Of a stretch of 64,000 nucleotides of DNA, positions 60,572-64,000 are shown piece by piece. The position numbers were made by a program, and so were the translations under genes. The DNA is taken from positions 80,536 to 144,535 of the forward strand of contig NZ_JAINVV010000005.1 in NCBI RefSeq assembly GCF_019880585.1, given 5' to 3'. Under the pieces are notes generated by a model. The model saw nothing but the letters and a program-made list of their open reading frames with translations. It searched no databases and was not told the DNA's origin. Origin of the DNA: Sphingomonas colocasiae. Its GTDB lineage: Bacteria > Pseudomonadota > Alphaproteobacteria > Sphingomonadales > Sphingomonadaceae. Each line of letters begins with the position of its first letter. Position 1 is the stretch's first letter.

Positions 60572-63523
60572 ATGAACGTCTCGAAACTCAATGCCGGTGG
60601 CGCCTTCCGTTCGGGCATCAGCGGCCTGGCACTGACCGCCGGCCTCCTGGTTGCGCAGGCGGCGTTCGCGCAGTCCGGCCCCGCATCGGGAGAGGCCGTC
60701 CAAAGCGGCCAGGACGCCATGCAGGACGAGGGAAATTCGGACATCGTCGTGACCGGCACGCGGGTCGTCCGCGACGGATACAAGTCGCCCACGCCGCTGA
60801 CGGTGCTGACCGCGCAGGACATCCAGAACTCCTCGCCCACGAACAATCTCGCGGATTTCGTCAACCAGCTTCCGTCCGTCGCGAACAGCGTCAGGCCGAG
60901 CAACACGCGCGCCGCGCTCAGCAACGGCATTGCGGGCATCAACACGATCAATCTCCGCAACCTCGATGGCGTCACCGCCAGAACCCTGGTGCTGCTCGAC
61001 GGCCGCCGTTCGGTGGCCTCGAGCGAACGCGGGCTGGTCGATGTGAACACCTTTCCCCAGGCGCTGGTCAGCAGCGTCCAGGTGGTGACCGGCGGCGCCT
61101 CGGCGGCCTATGGCTCGGACGCCGTTGCCGGCGTGGTGAACTTTGTTCTCGACAGGAAGTTCAAGGGGCTCAAGCTGTCGGCGGACACGGGCGTCACCGA
61201 GCGGGGCGACGGGTTCAACTACTCCATCAACGGGGCCGCGGGCATGTCGTTCGCCGAAGGGCGGGGCCATGTCCTGCTGAGCGCCGAATGGGCGCATCGC
61301 GACGGCATCTTCGAGACCGATCGGGAATGGAACCAGCGCGGTCTCCGCCTGGTCGCCAATCCGGCCTATGTCGCCGGAAACGGTCAACCCCAGTTCCTGC
61401 GACGCTATGGCGCCGGCGTGTCGAACGCGCTGCCGGGGGGAATCATCAACAGTTCGACCGCGATCGCGGGGTCGGGCATCGCGGCGAACAGCCTGCGCGG
61501 CATTTATTTCGGCGCGGGCGGTTCGATCAACCAATACACCTATGGCAGCATCAACGACGGGGTGCGCACCGTCGGCGGAGACTGGGCGCTGAACGATTCG
61601 ACGCGCAATGTCGGCCTCGATGCGCAGGAGGATCGCGGCGGCGTGTTCGGCCGGGTCAGTTTCGAACTGTCGCCGTCGATCTCGATATTCGCCCAGGCAT
61701 CCTACAACACCCAGAAAACCCTGTTCTCGGTGGGCAGCGGCAACGGCACGGTGACGGCGGGCGCGTCGGTCACGTTGCGCAATGACAATGCCTTTCTCCG
61801 CAACGCATTGGGCGACGCGCGGCTCGTCGGCATCAACACCGTCACGATCGGCACCAGCAATTACGACCTCGGGGTTCGCAAGAGCAACAACCACCGCGAA
61901 ACCCAGCGCTACCTGATCGGCGCCGAGGGCGGGTTCGAGCTGTTCGGCAAGCCCGCGAAATGGGACGTCTATGCTCAATATGGCCGCGCCGACACGCGCG
62001 AGCAGCTGTATGACATCACGAACACGGCCAGGCTGGCGCTGGCCGCGGACGCGGTGTTCGCGCCCGCCGGAAACGCGCTCGGCGTTCCCACCGGCACGAT
62101 CGTCTGCCGTTCGTCGCTGAGCGCGCCGGGCAATGGGTGCCAGCCGCTCAACCAGCTGGGAACCGGCGTCGCCAGCCAGGCGGCGATCAATTACGTGCTG
62201 GGCGATCCCTACCGCGAACAGAAGATCGAACAGACCGTCGCCGGCCTCAACCTGTCCGTCACGCCGTTCGCCACCTGGGCGGGCGACGTGAGCCTCGCCG
62301 TCGGCGCCGAATATCGCAAGGAACAGATCACCGGCTTCGTTCCCACGGAGTTCCAGAGCGGCTGGGGTGTCGGCAACTACCTGCCCAATATCGGCAGCTA
62401 CCAGGTCAAGGAGGCCTATCTCGAGACGGTCATACCGGTCGGGCTGGGGCTGGAGCTGAACGGCGCGGCGCGGGCCACCGACTATTCCACGTCAGGCACC
62501 GTCGCCACCTGGAAAGTGGGCGCCACCTGGCAGCCCATCCCCGACATCCGGTTCCGCGTCACCCGCTCGCGGGATATCCGGGCGCCGAACCTGGCGGAGT
62601 TCTTCGCCGCGGGCCGGACCCAGACGACCGTCATCAACGATCCGTTCCGCAACAACCCGGTCACCGGTGCCCCGCCGCTGTTGAGCGTCCCCGTGCTCTC
62701 GACGACCACGGGCAATACGGACCTGACGCCGGAAGTCGCGCAGTCGCTCAATCTGGGCGTGGTGCTCCAGCCGCGCTTCCTGCCCGGCTTCTCCGCATCG
62801 GTCGATTATTTCCGGATCGATCTCAGGAACGCGATCGGCAGCTTCGGACCGCAGGACATCATCAATCTCTGTTTCCAGGGGCAGCAGGAATTCTGCGCGG
62901 CCTACAATGTCGATCCGTCGAACCCGGCGCAGCTCCTGTTCCGCACCAAGCCGTTCAACCTTGCCAGCCAGCTCGTCAGGGGCGTCGACTTCGAGCTGAG
63001 CTATCGCACGCCGCTCGGGTCCGGCAATATATTGGCGCTGCGTGCGCTGACCACCCGCAACATCGACAATATCCTCAACACCGGCATTCCCGGCCTCGTG
63101 CCGATCAATTCCGTCGGCGCGCTCGGCAGCACGGCCCAGAACTCGCCCGCCACGCCGAAATGGCTGTACCGCGTTTCCGCGACCCTGGACACCCGGCGCT
63201 TCTCGGTCACGGCCACCGGCCGCGGCGTCGGGGCCGGCGTGTACCTGAACACCAATATCGAATGCCAGACCGGATGCCCGGTGACGACGACGCAATTCCA
63301 GACCGTCGATGACAACAGGGTGGCCGGCGCCTTCTACGCCGATCTCAACCTCACATCCAGGATCGAGGTCGGTCGCGCGAAGGGCGAATTGTTCCTGAAC
63401 GTGACCAACCTGCTCGACCGGGACCCGATCCTGATCCCGGTCGGCGATATACAGGCGAACAATCAGCAGAGCGATTTTCTCGGACGCGCGTTTCGCATCG
63501 GCGTGCGGTTCCTGACAAAATAG
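60572..63523 (+). CDS. TonB-dependent receptor without STN domain
   Basis: 983 residues from ATG 60572. Signal peptide about 1-33 (ends AAFAQ), TonB-box-like DIVVTGTRV (57-65), plug with LTAQDIQNSSPTNNLADFVN, NLRNLDGVTARTLVLLDGRR and VTGGASAAYGSDAVAGVVNF, then a large barrel with a C-terminal FRIGVRFLTK. It belongs to the large sphingomonad receptor group whose substrates include organic molecules rather than iron, but its own ligand is unknown. It lacks a sigma/FecR partner and is instead divergent from a LysR gene, with a PLP enzyme nearby, which suggests uptake of an amino-acid-like nutrient. Confidence 0.93.
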   Translation: MNVSKLNAGGAFRSGISGLALTAGLLVAQAAFAQSGPASGEAVQSGQDAMQDEGNSDIVVTGTRVVRDGYKSPTPLTVLTAQDIQNSSPTNNLADFVNQLPSVANSVRPSNTRAALSNGIAGINTINLRNLDGVTARTLVLLDGRRSVASSERGLVDVNTFPQALVSSVQVVTGGASAAYGSDAVAGVVNFVLDRKFKGLKLSADTGVTERGDGFNYSINGAAGMSFAEGRGHVLLSAEWAHRDGIFETDREWNQRGLRLVANPAYVAGNGQPQFLRRYGAGVSNALPGGIINSSTAIAGSGIAANSLRGIYFGAGGSINQYTYGSINDGVRTVGGDWALNDSTRNVGLDAQEDRGGVFGRVSFELSPSISIFAQASYNTQKTLFSVGSGNGTVTAGASVTLRNDNAFLRNALGDARLVGINTVTIGTSNYDLGVRKSNNHRETQRYLIGAEGGFELFGKPAKWDVYAQYGRADTREQLYDITNTARLALAADAVFAPAGNALGVPTGTIVCRSSLSAPGNGCQPLNQLGTGVASQAAINYVLGDPYREQKIEQTVAGLNLSVTPFATWAGDVSLAVGAEYRKEQITGFVPTEFQSGWGVGNYLPNIGSYQVKEAYLETVIPVGLGLELNGAARATDYSTSGTVATWKVGATWQPIPDIRFRVTRSRDIRAPNLAEFFAAGRTQTTVINDPFRNNPVTGAPPLLSVPVLSTTTGNTDLTPEVAQSLNLGVVLQPRFLPGFSASVDYFRIDLRNAIGSFGPQDIINLCFQGQQEFCAAYNVDPSNPAQLLFRTKPFNLASQLVRGVDFELSYRTPLGSGNILALRALTTRNIDNILNTGIPGLVPINSVGALGSTAQNSPATPKWLYRVSATLDTRRFSVTATGRGVGAGVYLNTNIECQTGCPVTTTQFQTVDDNRVAGAFYADLNLTSRIEVGRAKGELFLNVTNLLDRDPILIPVGDIQANNQQSDFLGRAFRIGVRFLTK

Positions 63524-63872
63524 CGCGATCGGCGCCTGCGAAGCGAACTGACGTCCAGCCGAACCGCACCGACCGGCGCGCCAGATCCACCCGGCAAGCG
63601 GTGAAGCGCGGTGATCGCGGCGGCGGCCGGGCGGAGATCGGGAGCGAAGCACGCGTCGCCCGAGACAATCGGTCTGGCGGCGCGCCCGATCGCGGGTATG
63701 GGTTGTCAGACGGGTGGAAGCGCTGCTTATGCGCACAAGGCGGCCCGTCACGGGCACCTTGCGCTGCACCATATGCCCAATGCCTCGGGCCGGGCCGCGA
63801 AGCCTGCCGCCCCCCGCGCAATGAAAAGGGCCCGCTTGCGCGGGCCCTGATCGGTCACTGTGGCGACATGTT
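63524..63872. other. Gap of 349 bases between convergent genes
   Basis: No convincing gene. Contains the terminator at 63828-63847 for the leftward gene at the edge. A rightward 79-codon frame (63611) starts with GTG and lacks coding character. Confidence 0.55.
63824..63847 (-). terminator. Rho-independent terminator of the edge gene
   Basis: Read leftward: perfect 8-base stem GGGCCCGC / GCGGGCCC with a GCAA tetraloop, then TTTT. Begins 25 bases after the stop of the gene at the right edge. Confidence 0.85.
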
Positions 63873-64000
63873 TCAGTCTTCGGTGCCGGGCACGCCTGTC
63901 TTGGGCGGCTTGCCGTCCTCGATGCGGCCTTCGTTGCGAAGATCGCGACCTTCCTGCGCCTTGCGCTTCGATTCCGGGCTGTCGCCATTCTCGAAGGCTT
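63873..64000 (-). CDS. Hypothetical polar protein, C-terminal end only (cut by window edge)
   Basis: Last 41 residues of a leftward gene: AFENGDSPESKRKAQEGRDL, then RNEGRIEDGKPPKTGVPGTED and a TGA. The tail is highly charged, without hydrophobic stretches, probably disordered. Stop is followed by a strong terminator. No family recognised from this fragment. Confidence 0.7.
   Translation of the reverse strand, partial: AFENGDSPESKRKAQEGRDLRNEGRIEDGKPPKTGVPGTED

Overview
The window looks like a chromosomal segment of a high-GC alphaproteobacterium, most likely a sphingomonad (Sphingomonadales). The grounds are four TonB-dependent receptors with FecI/FecR-type regulators, large periplasmic M16 peptidases, a DUF6499/DUF2285 protein, LuxR/LuxI pairs of the sphingomonad style, and very GC-rich codon use that leaves long meaningless antisense frames. 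No rRNA, tRNA, CRISPR array or insertion sequence was recognised.

Layout. 0-19 kb, all leftward: two paralogous import modules, each sigma factor - FecR anti-sigma - STN-type TonB receptor - M16 peptidase(s), plus a third sigma/FecR pair without a receptor of its own. The receptor-plus-M16 layout resembles the FusA/FusC protein-import arrangement, so uptake and periplasmic cleavage of a peptide or protein is a reasonable inference. 19-24.6 kb: an autoinhibited class II Fic protein with a repeat-rich operator, an unrecognised two-gene membrane unit, and a SLATT-like four-helix membrane protein. 24.7-33.3 kb: the most unusual part. A TIR-like protein with a putative iSTAND-like C-terminus, a MoxR-type AAA+ ATPase and a 1386-residue membrane protein are read rightward as one unit. 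The last ends in a penicillin-binding-protein transpeptidase fold that has lost all three catalytic motifs. A nitrilase-fold protein faces the unit convergently. Together these look like an NTP-dependent conflict (defence) island.

33.4-39 kb: a small HTH-like protein, a DUF2285 protein, two divergent LuxR regulators, a LuxI synthase, a phytanoyl-CoA dioxygenase-like enzyme and a GntR regulator, the last three in one operon. 39-47.3 kb, leftward: a membrane protein, DUF2141 protein, GT4 glycosyltransferase, two small ORFs carrying an imperfect repeat, then a sigma - FecR - TonB receptor - DUF2334 deacetylase operon with overlapping genes. 47.3-49 kb: a gene graveyard holding a duplicated GntR tail, a broken DUF1778/GNAT toxin-antitoxin pair and an AT-rich insert-like patch.

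49-55.4 kb: MarR regulator with a perfect inverted-repeat operator, DUF1398 protein, small outer-membrane protein, M16 peptidase, DUF481 porin-like protein, and an orphan receptor-type leader that ends in a five-codon ORF and a terminator. 55.5-57.7 kb: HipB/HipA and a frameshifted YefM antitoxin. 58-63.5 kb: a threonine-synthase-like PLP enzyme, a LysR regulator and a large TonB receptor, linked by a nearly identical 21-base motif in the two intergenic regions. The right edge cuts a small acidic/basic protein read leftward. Starts were chosen by Shine-Dalgarno spacing and gene overlap; all functions are family-level inferences from sequence alone.
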